Positions 25,362-33,671 of a stretch of DNA of 64,000 nucleotides are shown here, piece by piece. Each line of letters begins with the position of its first letter. Within the stretch, counting starts at the first letter, position 1. The notes below the pieces were generated by a model that was not told where the DNA came from, did not search any database, and saw only the letters and a program-made list of their open reading frames with translations. The DNA comes from Chitinophagaceae bacterium (GTDB taxonomy: Bacteria > Bacteroidota > Bacteroidia > Chitinophagales > Chitinophagaceae), in assembly GCA_004173235.1 (NCBI GenBank), contig SEAC01000002.1, forward strand, positions 186,001 through 250,000. Direction: 5' to 3'. A program made the position numbers and the translations under genes.

Positions 25362-25369
25362 CAAAAGTA
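25362..25369 (-). promoter_or_regulatory. -7 box before His-rich membrane protein
   Basis: TACTTTTG on the minus strand, 13 nt before the ATG at 25356. Confidence 0.6.
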
Positions 25370-25410
25370 ATGCTTTGTAAAAAAAAATTGCGAGGCTTCC
25401 TGTTAAAGCG

Positions 25411-25989
25411 TCAACGTTTGATCTGCACGGGAGTGCCCACCGGTACGAAGCGATAGATCTCCTGCACGTCTTCGTTTTTCATGGCGATGCAGCCATTGGT
25501 CCAGTTGCTGAAGCGATCGATCATGTATTCGTCATGCGGCCAGGTGCCGTGGATGCCCACACCCGCGCCGGGCGTAGCATTGCGGGGAATCTTTCCTTGG
25601 CGCTTGAGCTCGTTGAAGCGGGCGATGGAAGCTGGTGTGGGATAGTCGAGGCCCATGTAGCGGCTCCATTTGTCGTGCACGCGTTTGTTGGCAATGCGGA
25701 AGGTGCCTTCGGGGGTGCAGCGATCGCCTTCCACGCATTTGTCGGCGAGACTGTTGTTGCCGAAAACAACGGGGTAGGTGGCATACCAGCCCTGGGCGTC
25801 GTACACGGAAAGCTCGTATTCCGATTTATCGATAACGATGCGGATGGGTTGAACAGGAAGGGAGGAACCGTTTGCGGTCAATAGCTCGTGGCGGCCTGCT
25901 CTCCGCGAACCGGCCACTGCCTGCCGTTGTGCCGACACGGGGAAAAGCGCCGCGGCAAGCAGGCAAGCGTAGATGAGGGTGTTCTTCAT
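25411..25989 (-). CDS. L,D-transpeptidase (YkuD family)
   Basis: 192 residues. Signal peptide 1-20 (MKNTLIYACLLAAALFPVSA), so it acts in the periplasm on peptidoglycan or in attaching proteins to it. The catalytic YkuD core runs from IRIVIDKSEYELSVYD to the end, with VGIHGTWPH (His) and NWTNGCIAMKNED (catalytic Cys in the TNGC motif). A double-cysteine stretch (DKCVEGDRC) in the middle is an extra feature. The signal peptide fixes the ATG at 25989. TACATTTG at 26011-26018 is the likely -7 box. Confidence 0.9.
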   Translation of the reverse strand: MKNTLIYACLLAAALFPVSAQRQAVAGSRRAGRHELLTANGSSLPVQPIRIVIDKSEYELSVYDAQGWYATYPVVFGNNSLADKCVEGDRCTPEGTFRIANKRVHDKWSRYMGLDYPTPASIARFNELKRQGKIPRNATPGAGVGIHGTWPHDEYMIDRFSNWTNGCIAMKNEDVQEIYRFVPVGTPVQIKR

Positions 25990-26010
25990 GGCGTCACAAC
26001 GGTTTGAGAT

Positions 26011-26018
26011 CAAATGTA
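26011..26018 (-). promoter_or_regulatory. -7 box of L,D-transpeptidase gene
   Basis: TACATTTG on the minus strand, 29 nt before the ATG at 25989. Confidence 0.5.
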
Positions 26019-26103
26019 TAACGACAGACGCAAATGGTTAGTATGCGGTGCGTTAGCGTTTCGCCAAAAGCAAATTGCGTGCTAGATTTTGTGGGCCTAA
26101 AGA

Positions 26104-26162
26104 AACGAAGCGAAGCAACCTCTTCATGGGTGGAGATTGCTTCGCTTCGCTCGCAATGACGG
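26104..26162. repeat. GAAGCGAAGCAATCTC-type palindromic repeat
   Basis: AACGAAGCGAAGCAACCTC and GAGATTGCTTCGCTTCG form an inverted pair followed by CTCGCAATGACGG, a repeat type widespread between bacterial genes. It sits just after the stop of the OMP gene at 26172 and can act as its terminator. Confidence 0.85.
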
Positions 26163-26171
26163 TCAGAAATC

Positions 26172-26999
26172 TTACCAGCGGCTGAACCGGATGCCCACCG
26201 TGTAGGGCGTAGCGTCGATGCCCTTGCGCCACATGCTCTTGGTAGCATACGAGCCGTAGAAGTGCAGGCGTCCGAGCTGCAGCTCGCCGATCCAGGAGAT
26301 CTTCCAGGGCTCGAGCTCGAAGTCGTCTCTCACTTTTGTTTTCTTACCGCCTATGCGGGTCTTTTGGCGCGATGAATAGAGGTAGCCTGCGCTTGCACCC
26401 ACGCTGAATCCGTAGGGATGCTCGCGGCCTGGCGTGAAGTTGAAGTTGAGCATCAGCGGCACCGTGAGGTAGTCGGCTGCGAGCTTGTTCTTGTTCACGT
26501 CGTTGTAGGCCGGGTCGAGCTTGATGAACGTGGGGTTCTTCGTCAGCCGAACGGTTTCGTCATCAAAGCGGTAGTTGTTCAACTCCAGCCCGAGTCCGTA
26601 TTTCAGGTTCACCGAATGCTTGATCAGGTTCACGCGGTGCATGAACAGCCAGATGTTGACGTTGATGGACTTGCCTGTGCGGAGGCGCAGCAAGTCGTCT
26701 TTACCACCCGGCGCAATCGCCTGCGCTTCGGCCGATGCATAGTTGGTGTTGTCGTTGAAGTTGGAGAAGCCGAGGTCGAGAATGGGCCCGCTGCTATGGA
26801 AGTTGGCATTGCGGTCGCGGCGGCGGCTGCCGATGTGGAAGTTGCGGCCCTTTTTGTAGTCGCCTTTGCCGTCGCGCACGATGATCATCCCACCTACGCG
26901 GATGGTGTCGGGCTTCGGGCTTGTGTTGGTCGAGTCGGTCTGGGCAATCGTGCACAAGCTGGCGCCCAGGGCCAGTGTGGCCAGTAGCATTTTCTTCAT
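26172..26999 (-). CDS. PorT-like outer-membrane beta-barrel protein
   Basis: 275 residues. Signal peptide 1-19, then about 60 polar residues (PKPDTIRVGGMIIVRDG, KGRNFHIGSRRRDRNA) and an 8-strand-like barrel (ILDLGFSNFNDNTNY, LIKHSVNLKYGLGLELNNYRF, FSVGASAGYLYSSRQKT, WIGELQLGRLHFYGSYATKS) closing with GIRFSRW. The outer-membrane location is well supported; function is unknown. It is the third gene of an operon with a sigma factor and an anti-sigma-like protein (16-bp gap), so it is probably a target of, or sensor for, that sigma system. Confidence 0.75.
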   Translation of the reverse strand: MKKMLLATLALGASLCTIAQTDSTNTSPKPDTIRVGGMIIVRDGKGDYKKGRNFHIGSRRRDRNANFHSSGPILDLGFSNFNDNTNYASAEAQAIAPGGKDDLLRLRTGKSINVNIWLFMHRVNLIKHSVNLKYGLGLELNNYRFDDETVRLTKNPTFIKLDPAYNDVNKNKLAADYLTVPLMLNFNFTPGREHPYGFSVGASAGYLYSSRQKTRIGGKKTKVRDDFELEPWKISWIGELQLGRLHFYGSYATKSMWRKGIDATPYTVGIRFSRW

Positions 27000-27015
27000 G
27001 ATCGTTCTTTTGGAG

Positions 27016-28116
27016 TTACTTTAAATTGATTGCCACGCCGCCCACAACGAGCTGGTTGTCTTCGTTGGTGGTTTTGATACCCGTGCGCTTTTCGAGGAAG
27101 CGGCTTGCTTTGCGGAGGAACCCGCGGACCGAACCCTGGCGGGGCTCTTCGCGGTACACCGCCTCGGTGGCTGCGGGTTGGGCGTCGTTGCTTCCAGGAT
27201 TTAACGCAGCGACGGCAGGAGAAGTTACAGGCGTTTGTGCTAAAGTTTCGTTAGCGCCCGGAGTGTATGCCGATCCGTTCACTACCTGCGTGCGATCGCG
27301 TGGGTCGGGCTCGTAAGCAAGCTGTTGCTGCGCAGGCGCCGGGAGCTGCACCTGGGGTGCAACCGCGCCGCGGTTCTTTGCAGGAGCCTTCGGTTGCTGG
27401 CTGGCCAGCTGGGGCGCAGCTGCGGGCTTATCCGTAGAAATACGGTCAGGAGTTTCCGTTGTGGTTTTCGTTGTGGCTACAAGGGTTGTTGCAGCAGGCG
27501 GTTGTGCAACGGGCGTTGTGGTGCCGGCGGCATGGGAGGGCGCGGCCGGTTGCTTCGTGGCAGCCGTGGTTACGCCCTCGCCTCCGGTGGTTGTTGACTT
27601 GTCGTCGCGGTTCACCTGCCAAAGCAGCGTGCCGGCTCCGAGCAGCACAACAGCTGCGGCAATGCGTGGAAGCCAGAACAACGGGCGGCGTTTTTCTTCG
27701 CGGCGGTATAGTTCCTTTTTGAAAGGACAGGCAATTGCAGCAACGGGCAGTTTCGCGGCCTGCAGGTCGGCCAGCTCGCTCTTCAAGGCAGGGTCGGCTG
27801 CCAGCGCCAACTCGAGGGCGGCGCAGCGTGCGGGCGGCAGCTCGTTGTCGATATAAGAAAGGAGGTCGTCTGAATGAAGATTCCGCTGCATCGCACCCGA
27901 ACGGAGGAAGCCCAGGTCGCCGAGCGTTTCTTGACCGGCGTCGAGGCGCGTCTCCAGAAGCAGGTCCAGCTCCTCGCGCAGGTCGGGGTGAAGCGCTGTG
28001 AAGGAGTCCACGGCGTCCATCGCTTCGGGGCTCAGCTCGCCATCCACATACAGGAGGAAGGCCTCTTCGTAGTGGGTGCGGGTGAGGGGGAGATATGCGG
28101 GCTGCTTAGATGACAT
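27016..28116 (-). CDS. Anti-sigma-factor-like membrane protein
   Basis: 366 residues. The N-terminus holds two similar helical modules (EEAFLLYVDGELSPEAMDAV near residue 14; LLSYIDNELPPARCAALELAL near 83), like anti-sigma N-domains but without zinc ligands. One membrane helix follows (LPRIAAAVVLLGAGTLLWQV, about 150-170), then a long Pro/Ala/Thr/Gln-rich periplasmic stretch. Its ATG overlaps the end of the sigma-factor gene by 11 bp, the standard sigma/anti-sigma arrangement. It probably holds the sigma factor inactive until an envelope signal arrives. The palindrome CCGTAGAAATACGG lies in the disordered stretch at 27432-27445. Confidence 0.75.
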   Translation of the reverse strand: MSSKQPAYLPLTRTHYEEAFLLYVDGELSPEAMDAVDSFTALHPDLREELDLLLETRLDAGQETLGDLGFLRSGAMQRNLHSDDLLSYIDNELPPARCAALELALAADPALKSELADLQAAKLPVAAIACPFKKELYRREEKRRPLFWLPRIAAAVVLLGAGTLLWQVNRDDKSTTTGGEGVTTAATKQPAAPSHAAGTTTPVAQPPAATTLVATTKTTTETPDRISTDKPAAAPQLASQQPKAPAKNRGAVAPQVQLPAPAQQQLAYEPDPRDRTQVVNGSAYTPGANETLAQTPVTSPAVAALNPGSNDAQPAATEAVYREEPRQGSVRGFLRKASRFLEKRTGIKTTNEDNQLVVGGVAINLK

Positions 28117-28591
28117 TTTCCACTTTTACCAGGTATTGTTTGAGCTGAAGCCGCGCGCGGTGCAGGTACACCTTCACCTGGCTGCTGTTCAGATTCAGAA
28201 TCTGTCCGATCTCTTCGTAGCTATAACCTTCGTAGTCCTTCAGCATCACCAGCGACCGTTGTGTTTCGCTGAGCCGGCTGAGGGCTTCTTCCAGCACCGC
28301 CTTTGCGTTGTGCACCGGGCGGTTGATCACCTTCAGGTCGGGGTTGAATTCTTCCTTCAGGTAGATCCGCTTCACCTTGCGCAGGTGATCGATCATAGCA
28401 TTGTAGGCGATGGTAAAGAGAAAAGACTTGCTTTTCTCCGGGTCCACCTCCGTGCGTGCGCGCCACAACTTTTCAAAGGCGGTCTGCACCACATCGCGGG
28501 CGTCCTCCTCATGTCGTAAATTCTTGACAATGAAGCGGTAAACCGCGTCGGCGTGCAGGGTCACACATTCGTTGTATTCGCGTTCGGTCAT
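28106..28591 (-). CDS. ECF-type RNA polymerase sigma factor
   Basis: 161 residues, sigma-70 group 4. Region 2 is seen in VYRFIVKNLRHEEDARDVVQ and FLFTIAYNAMIDHLRKVKR, region 4 in LSETQRSLVMLKDYEGYSYE and IGQILNLNSSQVKVYLHRAR. It is the first gene of a three-gene operon with an overlapping anti-sigma-like gene and an outer-membrane protein. TACCTTTG at 28609-28616 gives a standard promoter, so it may not depend only on itself. Confidence 0.93.
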   Translation of the reverse strand: MTEREYNECVTLHADAVYRFIVKNLRHEEDARDVVQTAFEKLWRARTEVDPEKSKSFLFTIAYNAMIDHLRKVKRIYLKEEFNPDLKVINRPVHNAKAVLEEALSRLSETQRSLVMLKDYEGYSYEEIGQILNLNSSQVKVYLHRARLQLKQYLVKVENVI

Positions 28592-28608
28592 AAACAGTCG
28601 GGCAGTTC

Positions 28609-28616
28609 CAAAGGTA
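28609..28616 (-). promoter_or_regulatory. -7 box of the sigma-factor operon
   Basis: TACCTTTG on the minus strand, 25 nt before the ATG at 28591. Confidence 0.55.
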
Positions 28617-28675
28617 ATACGGGCAAGTGGGTATTAAGTTACAGTCGTTCGAAAAGAAAAACGATCCCTTCTTCG

Positions 28676-28852
28676 TTAGAACCGGATCAGCCCTGCGCCC
28701 TGGCGCGACAGCGACTCCCAGATCAGCTCGGTGCCGGTCGCTTTGGCGCCCGTTACAGACAGGCGGCAGCGCAACAGCGAAGAGCCGGCACCGGCCATCA
28801 GCAGGAGGGCCAGGCTTGCAGCAAGCAACCGTAAAGAGTTGATGCGGGTCAT
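28676..28852 (-). CDS. Small secreted or membrane peptide
   Basis: 58 residues: MTRINSLRLLAASLALLLMA looks like a signal peptide or single membrane helix, followed by about 35 polar residues (RCRLSVTGAKATGTELIWES and onward). No family recognised. TAGCTTCG at 28874-28881, 29 nt upstream, is a candidate -7 box. The frame is open further upstream but only through the GAACCTTCC array, so I use the ATG at 28852. Confidence 0.45.
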   Translation of the reverse strand: MTRINSLRLLAASLALLLMAGAGSSLLRCRLSVTGAKATGTELIWESLSRQGAGLIRF

Positions 28853-28944
28853 GGTTTTGGTTTTCGAATAGGACGAAGCTAGCGCCACCGATGTTACAGG
28901 CATCCCGAAGAAGGATGGGATGCGGAATTCACCGCATGAACCGT

Positions 28945-29040
28945 CCCGGCCGAAACCCTCACGAACCTTCCGCACCTTCCAGAACCTTCCAGAACCTTCC
29001 GGAACCTTCCCCAACTCTTCGGAACCTTCACGAACCTATC
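28945..29040. repeat. GAACCTTCCn array, 10-bp period
   Basis: About seven degenerate copies of GAACCTTCCA/GAACCTTCCG, directly before the gene at 29054. The last copy runs into TATCTTTA (29037-29044), a possible -7 box. Confidence 0.75.
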
Positions 29041-29053
29041 TTTATATCGGTTT

Positions 29054-29539
29054 ATGGCGGCAGACTACTCCAAAAATCTCCGGCCCGACGGTGTTTTTAC
29101 CGTGGGCGAATCGCGCGGGCTGATGCTTGCGCTGGCGGTTGCATTCGGCGCCATGTTCCTCTACGAACTGATCCAGGTGATCTCCGACCCATCATCGCCC
29201 ATAACGGACCACCTGCTACTGCTTGCCGCACTGCCGGCTTTCCTATTCCTCCGCAAGGCCCGCGACAAGAGCGTCATCATGCGCATCGACCGCGCCGGTT
29301 TTGTTTATTATGGCAAGCGCCTTTTTACCTGGGACAAATTCGTCAGCGCACGCGTGCACGAAGTAGCGGCCACCAACGTGCGCTTTGGCGACAACTTCCA
29401 GCTGCAGCTGCAGTTTTATAAAGACGATGGAAACATCTACGGCCGCACCGTGCGGCTCACCAACACGCAAAACAAAGCCGAGGAAGAGATCATTGCAGCC
29501 ATCCGCTACTACGAAAAGCTGTGGCAGGAAGGCGGTTGA
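29054..29539 (+). CDS. Two-helix membrane protein with PH-like C-terminal domain
   Basis: 161 residues. Two membrane helices near the N-terminus (GLMLALAVAFGAMFLYELIQ and LLLLAALPAFLFL), then a soluble part with alternating strands (VIMRIDRAGFVYYGKRLFTW, QLQLQFYKDDGNIYGRTVRL) and a final helix (NKAEEEIIAAIRYYEKL), the layout of small membrane-anchored PH-like (bPH/DUF) proteins. No specific function. It is convergent with the DUF3999 gene, with 3 bp between stops. Confidence 0.65.
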   Translation: MAADYSKNLRPDGVFTVGESRGLMLALAVAFGAMFLYELIQVISDPSSPITDHLLLLAALPAFLFLRKARDKSVIMRIDRAGFVYYGKRLFTWDKFVSARVHEVAATNVRFGDNFQLQLQFYKDDGNIYGRTVRLTNTQNKAEEEIIAAIRYYEKLWQEGG

Positions 29540-29542
29540 CGA

Positions 29543-30724
29543 TTAGCTTTCACCCATGCCCGGCTTACCGCGCTGCACATCGCGCAGCAGCGAAAACGCC
29601 ACCCAGCCGAGAACGATCGCGCCCGCCACAAGTGCGATCCATACCCAGTGGCGCCCATCGCCGCGCTGGGGAGCATCCTTTATTACAACAGGTTCTCCGA
29701 GGCCTAACGGCTGCGCGCGGGCAGTAGCCGAGTCCGAGAAACCAGAGAGGTCGTACGATGGGGCTGCAGCGTTGCTGTCGCCTGCGGCCAGCATGTAGCG
29801 CCGCCCTCTTTCGAGGTAGGTAATGAGCTCGTACTTGCGCTGCGACCCGCGCACCGAAACAGCTTCGAGCCGTGGGCTTTCCCCGTTTTCGATCAGCAGC
29901 TTCAGTTGTTTCGCGTGCGTTGCAGGGATTTCGAGCTCCTGCTGTCCATTTGTAAGCACGCCCGAAGCCCAATAGTTTCCTTGCGCATCCAGCACCGACA
30001 CGTTGCGTGTGAAGAATTTTGGCCGCGCCACCTTCATCAATATCTTCTCCAGCAAAAGACCGCGCGGGTTGTGGATGACCATGAAACTTTTTCCAGCGAT
30101 CGTGCTGTCAGAGAATGTAAGGTTCGCAGGCTCCATCCAGATCTGCGGGTGCGGCTCTCCCATGAAGATGCCCGCGCGCAGTGGCTGCAGCGGCGCCGAA
30201 GTGCCGTTGTATAGTTCCAACTTGATATAACGATACGTGCTCCTCGGGTACTCCAGTTGCGCCGCAGCAATTCCTTCGCGTGTGCTTGCTGGCGCGAGTG
30301 AGAAACTGTCGTTGATGCTGTACCAGTGCGCCCGGTCGTTGCTGCCGCTGAGCGATGCGCGGCGCTGTGCGCTCGTGTTGGAAAAGAACACCTGGAAGCC
30401 TGTCGAGGGTTGTGCGAGCTCAAACAGGATCGCGCTGCGTGGGCCCTCCTGCGCCACCAACACGATGGGCACCTGCAGACACGAAAACGTGGAAAGGGCC
30501 ACGCTGCGCGAAAGTCGGTACGGCACCGCTTGGCCCCGCTCGTCGCGGATGCGCAGGTCGGCAAGGTCGGTGCGGCTATGTATGGAGAGCGCCGGTGTTA
30601 CGGTAATGCGGTAGAAGCCATCGGCCTGAACGGAATCGAGCGTGGCCTCCACGCGTTGCGCAGATGCGGTATTGAAACATGCAATGGCGCACACGAGCAG
30701 TCCGTATTTATACAATGCGATCAT
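29543..30724 (-). CDS. DUF3999-family envelope protein
   Basis: 393 residues. Signal peptide 1-21 (MIALYKYGLLVCAIACFNTASA), a large periplasmic beta-rich region (RYIKLELYNGTSAPLQPL, GKSFMVIHNPRGLLLEKILM, LEIPATHAKQLKLLIENGES), one C-terminal membrane helix (WVWIALVAGAIVLGWVAF) and a short cytoplasmic tail. This layout and the pairing with DUF2339 identify DUF3999. Its ATG overlaps the DUF2339 stop by 4 bp (ATGA), so the two are translated together and probably form a complex. Biochemical role unknown. The longer open frame upstream lies inside DUF2339 and is not coding. Confidence 0.8.
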   Translation of the reverse strand: MIALYKYGLLVCAIACFNTASAQRVEATLDSVQADGFYRITVTPALSIHSRTDLADLRIRDERGQAVPYRLSRSVALSTFSCLQVPIVLVAQEGPRSAILFELAQPSTGFQVFFSNTSAQRRASLSGSNDRAHWYSINDSFSLAPASTREGIAAAQLEYPRSTYRYIKLELYNGTSAPLQPLRAGIFMGEPHPQIWMEPANLTFSDSTIAGKSFMVIHNPRGLLLEKILMKVARPKFFTRNVSVLDAQGNYWASGVLTNGQQELEIPATHAKQLKLLIENGESPRLEAVSVRGSQRKYELITYLERGRRYMLAAGDSNAAAPSYDLSGFSDSATARAQPLGLGEPVVIKDAPQRGDGRHWVWIALVAGAIVLGWVAFSLLRDVQRGKPGMGES

Positions 30725-33066
30725 TCGATGAGCAGTTTTTTGAGTTTCTGATACATAAACGATATCGTGAGTAGCAGCACGCCCAGGAGGATGAAGGCTG
30801 CGATCTTGCCGCCTTCCGACATGCCGCGCAGGTCGAAGAAAAACAGCTTCATAAGGGTTACGCCAAACAGGTTCAACGCAATGATGCGGAGCACCCGGGC
30901 ACGGTGCTTCATGCCCAGCCACATCAGCACGAAGGAGCAGGTGCCCCACAGGATGCTGAGCGCCGCCCTTAGGTACTGCGCTTCGCTGCCTGCCTGCGCG
31001 CCCGGGCCGGCAAGCACGTAGTAGTGGCTGGCGTCGAGGCTGAGGAAGAGCAGGATGGCCGCGCTGATGCCCCAGGCAAATGCCTTTCGGTAGCGCTGCA
31101 ATGCAGGCGTCTGCGCCGCATACACCGCCATTCGGAAGAAGAGCGCCAGGTAGAGCATCGTGGCAACCCCATGGGCCGCGAAGTGCGCACCGCTGTATCG
31201 TCCGGCATCCACACCACGCCGCAGCGCGGCAATGGCTTCCTGGCTGCACACGTAATACAGAAGAGCAAAAGCTGCCAGCGCAAAGCCTGTTGCGGTGGCC
31301 GCCGGGTGCTTTTTGCGCCGCAGCGCTTCAAAGAGAAAGAGCGCCATTGCCGCTGTGATGATGCGGTGATAAACGTTGGGCACATCCACCGTTGTCGACT
31401 TGTAGAAATACAGGTTAACGCTGCTGAGCAGCGACACGTACAGGATACCGATGGCCAGCACGCCGGTGATCCAACCCATGGTGCGCTGGTGGCTGCCGGT
31501 TTCCACCGCCGCAACGCCGTTCTTCCGCGATAGCAAAAAGTAATACGCAGTGAAGGCTGCGAGAGCAACGAGGTTGGTCACGGCGCCACTCAGGTCGTGG
31601 AAGAGGAGGGTGAGTCCGCCGGCATTGGTTGAACAAAAGAGCCAATCCATTCCCAGCGAGATCGTTGCCAGCAGCGTTAGCAGCCAGGAGCCGATGCGAA
31701 AGAGCACGATGCCGGATCGCTGGAACAACCAGAAGAGCAGTACGAACTCAGCACACCAGAAGAGCGTGATGGCGTGCCCCTCAAGCTGCACGGGCACGGC
31801 CAGCGTGGCAAAGGTGAGCGTGAGGCCGATGAGCACGTAGAGCAGCTTCCGGTCGGTGCCGCGGCGGCGGAAGCACCAGGTGGCGAGCGCGAGATCCACA
31901 ACGCCCGATAGCAGTGTAAACAGTCCCTGGTAACGCCCGCCCTGCACCGATCCGAGCAGGATCATCCCCGCGGCATAATAAGCTGCGGTGAGCAGCAGCA
32001 CGAGCCCGAGGTCGGACGCGCGGAACGGGCGGCGGAACCGAAGCGGGAAGGCTAGCGTGCTGCCCAGAAAGAGCGCGTAGTTGAGCGTGATGAGCAGCAA
32101 TGCACGCAGGTGATTTACCTGACCGCTGGCGCCGGAAACGAAGCCTTCGAGTTGCAGCAGCCAGGTGGCGGTGATGAGCGCGGTGCAGGCAAAGGCGATC
32201 GTTTGCAGCAACGGCCAGCGGCGAAAGAAAGCGGCCGCCAGGATGCCGCTGTTGAGAATGGCGAGGTACAGGAACAGCGCGGTGTAATTGCCCGAGCCGT
32301 TGCTCACCAGGAAAGGCGTTGCAAATCCACCGAGGGTTGCGATGACGGCGAGCGCCTTCGCATTGTATAGCAACGCAAGCAGCACTGCAAAGGCGGTGAT
32401 GACCACCATCAGCGCAAAAGCAACCGTTTGTGAGAACAGCGCATACTGGTGAAAGGCAAAAGCAATGGTGGTGTATAGAACCGCGATGCCGCCACCGGCG
32501 AGCACGGCGCTGAAGGCCGTATAACTACGGCGCAGGAAGTGGGCGAGGCCGATGAGCAGCGCGCCGCAGCCGATGCCGATGGCCACGCGGCCCGCTTCGG
32601 CGATCCACTCGCGGTCGATCGCATATTTGACGAAGAACGCGATGCCCAGCACGAGAATGGCGATGCCGATCTTGTTTACCAGGTTTTCGCCGATGAACTT
32701 CTCGAGGTCCGGGTGCTCGCGAAGGAAGCGCTGGAGCGGTGCTTCCTTCTTTGAATGCAGCGGTGCGGTCCATACGGGCGCCGGGGTTTCCGCGCGGAGC
32801 TGCTCGGCGGCTTCCCGTTTGGGTGGTGGTGGCGGCTGCACCGGGGCGGGCTTCCATTGCGGACGCTGCACCGGCGCGGGTTGCGGTGGAACGCTGCGTG
32901 GCTGCGGTGGTGCTTGTTCCGCCGCAGGCAGGTGCAAGTCGGAGATGCGTTCGGATAGCTGGCGCAGCCGCTCGGAGAGGAACCGCATGTCGTCGTCGTG
33001 GCGCAGGCGCATCCGGTACAGGATGATGATGATCACCACCAAAAGCAAAAAGGTCAATACTTCCAT
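30721..33066 (-). CDS. DUF2339-family multi-pass membrane protein
   Basis: 781 residues. One N-terminal helix (LTFLLLVVIIIILY), a coiled-coil segment and a Pro-rich linker (about 45-90), then the conserved entry motif LEKFIGENLVNKIGIAILVLGIA and more than 20 further membrane helices to the end. The family is widespread, very hydrophobic and of unknown function; transport or envelope-assembly roles have been suggested only from architecture. It forms a coupled pair with the DUF3999 gene. CCGTATAACTACGG, a palindrome variant, lies at 32517-32530. Confidence 0.88.
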   Translation of the reverse strand: MEVLTFLLLVVIIIILYRMRLRHDDDMRFLSERLRQLSERISDLHLPAAEQAPPQPRSVPPQPAPVQRPQWKPAPVQPPPPPKREAAEQLRAETPAPVWTAPLHSKKEAPLQRFLREHPDLEKFIGENLVNKIGIAILVLGIAFFVKYAIDREWIAEAGRVAIGIGCGALLIGLAHFLRRSYTAFSAVLAGGGIAVLYTTIAFAFHQYALFSQTVAFALMVVITAFAVLLALLYNAKALAVIATLGGFATPFLVSNGSGNYTALFLYLAILNSGILAAAFFRRWPLLQTIAFACTALITATWLLQLEGFVSGASGQVNHLRALLLITLNYALFLGSTLAFPLRFRRPFRASDLGLVLLLTAAYYAAGMILLGSVQGGRYQGLFTLLSGVVDLALATWCFRRRGTDRKLLYVLIGLTLTFATLAVPVQLEGHAITLFWCAEFVLLFWLFQRSGIVLFRIGSWLLTLLATISLGMDWLFCSTNAGGLTLLFHDLSGAVTNLVALAAFTAYYFLLSRKNGVAAVETGSHQRTMGWITGVLAIGILYVSLLSSVNLYFYKSTTVDVPNVYHRIITAAMALFLFEALRRKKHPAATATGFALAAFALLYYVCSQEAIAALRRGVDAGRYSGAHFAAHGVATMLYLALFFRMAVYAAQTPALQRYRKAFAWGISAAILLFLSLDASHYYVLAGPGAQAGSEAQYLRAALSILWGTCSFVLMWLGMKHRARVLRIIALNLFGVTLMKLFFFDLRGMSEGGKIAAFILLGVLLLTISFMYQKLKKLLIE

Positions 33067-33167
33067 GAGCTGGTTCGTTGTTGCAAAGTTGTCATTACGA
33101 ATCCAAGGTGCAGCAACCGGAGTTGGTTATTCTTGATAAAGATCAAAAAGAGGCTGCAAAATTTCCG

Positions 33168-33175
33168 CACCTTCG
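33168..33175 (+). promoter_or_regulatory. -7 box before Imm22-like gene
   Basis: CACCTTCG, 12 nt before the ATG at 33180; first base deviates from T. Confidence 0.4.
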
Positions 33176-33179
33176 CCGC

Positions 33180-33572
33180 ATGACCATCCGTTGTGCCTTC
33201 TGGCTTGCGCGTTTTGAAACCGAAGAGGAGTTGATCAACTACATCGAGTATCACCACGACGCTGCCGGCGCCGCGTCGTCGCCGCTCGACGATGTGCTGG
33301 GCAAGCCCGGGTTTGATGAAGAATTCCTCGAGTGCGTATACACCGATGCCGACGACCTCCTGGAGGAGCTGGAAGGCTTTACCTACTCCGAGCATTACGA
33401 AGACCAGTTGCGCGAGCGGCTTGTTTCGATCGGAGGCAACTGGAACACGCTCCTGATGATCAGCGGTGTGGAAGGAGATACAAACGAGTGGTTGTTCGAA
33501 AATCCGTTTACCGGGCGGCCGGCGGAACACCTGATGTTCGTTGGCTCCTTTGATCTCGAGGAAGAGGCATAG
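33180..33572 (+). CDS. Imm22-like immunity protein
   Basis: 130 residues, acidic. The sequence follows the Imm22 pattern: a short strand then FETEEELINYIEYHHD, a middle PGFDEEFLECVYTDADD, LLEELEGFTYSEHYEDQL and NTLLMISGVEGDT. Imm22 proteins neutralise toxins of polymorphic secretion systems. Here no toxin gene is adjacent, so it may be an orphan immunity gene or have another role. The frame is open 34 codons further upstream, but composition and the -7 box 12 nt away favour the ATG at 33180. Assignment is from memory of the family pattern. Confidence 0.6.
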   Translation: MTIRCAFWLARFETEEELINYIEYHHDAAGAASSPLDDVLGKPGFDEEFLECVYTDADDLLEELEGFTYSEHYEDQLRERLVSIGGNWNTLLMISGVEGDTNEWLFENPFTGRPAEHLMFVGSFDLEEEA

Positions 33573-33602
33573 GTTGATGCTGAGTTACGGTTTCTAACCG
33601 CT

Positions 33603-33650
33603 CTCCACATCTCACATCTAACATTTGACGTCTAACATTCAACATCTTCC
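33603..33650. repeat. ACATCTn heptad/octad array
   Basis: CACATCT/CACATCTA/ACATTTGA/CGTCTAA/CATTCAA/CATC, 7-8 bp period, between two plus-strand genes. Confidence 0.65.
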
Positions 33651-33659
33651 CCCCGCCCG

Positions 33660-33667
33660 TACCTTCG
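33660..33667 (+). promoter_or_regulatory. -7 box of DUF2750 gene
   Basis: TACCTTCG, 12 nt before the ATG at 33672. Confidence 0.5.
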
Positions 33668-33671
33668 CCTT

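Noticed and set aside
25994-26248. ORF containing the peptide CERSEAIS
   Set aside because: A known kind of false translation of the GAAGCGAAGCAATCTC palindromic repeat.
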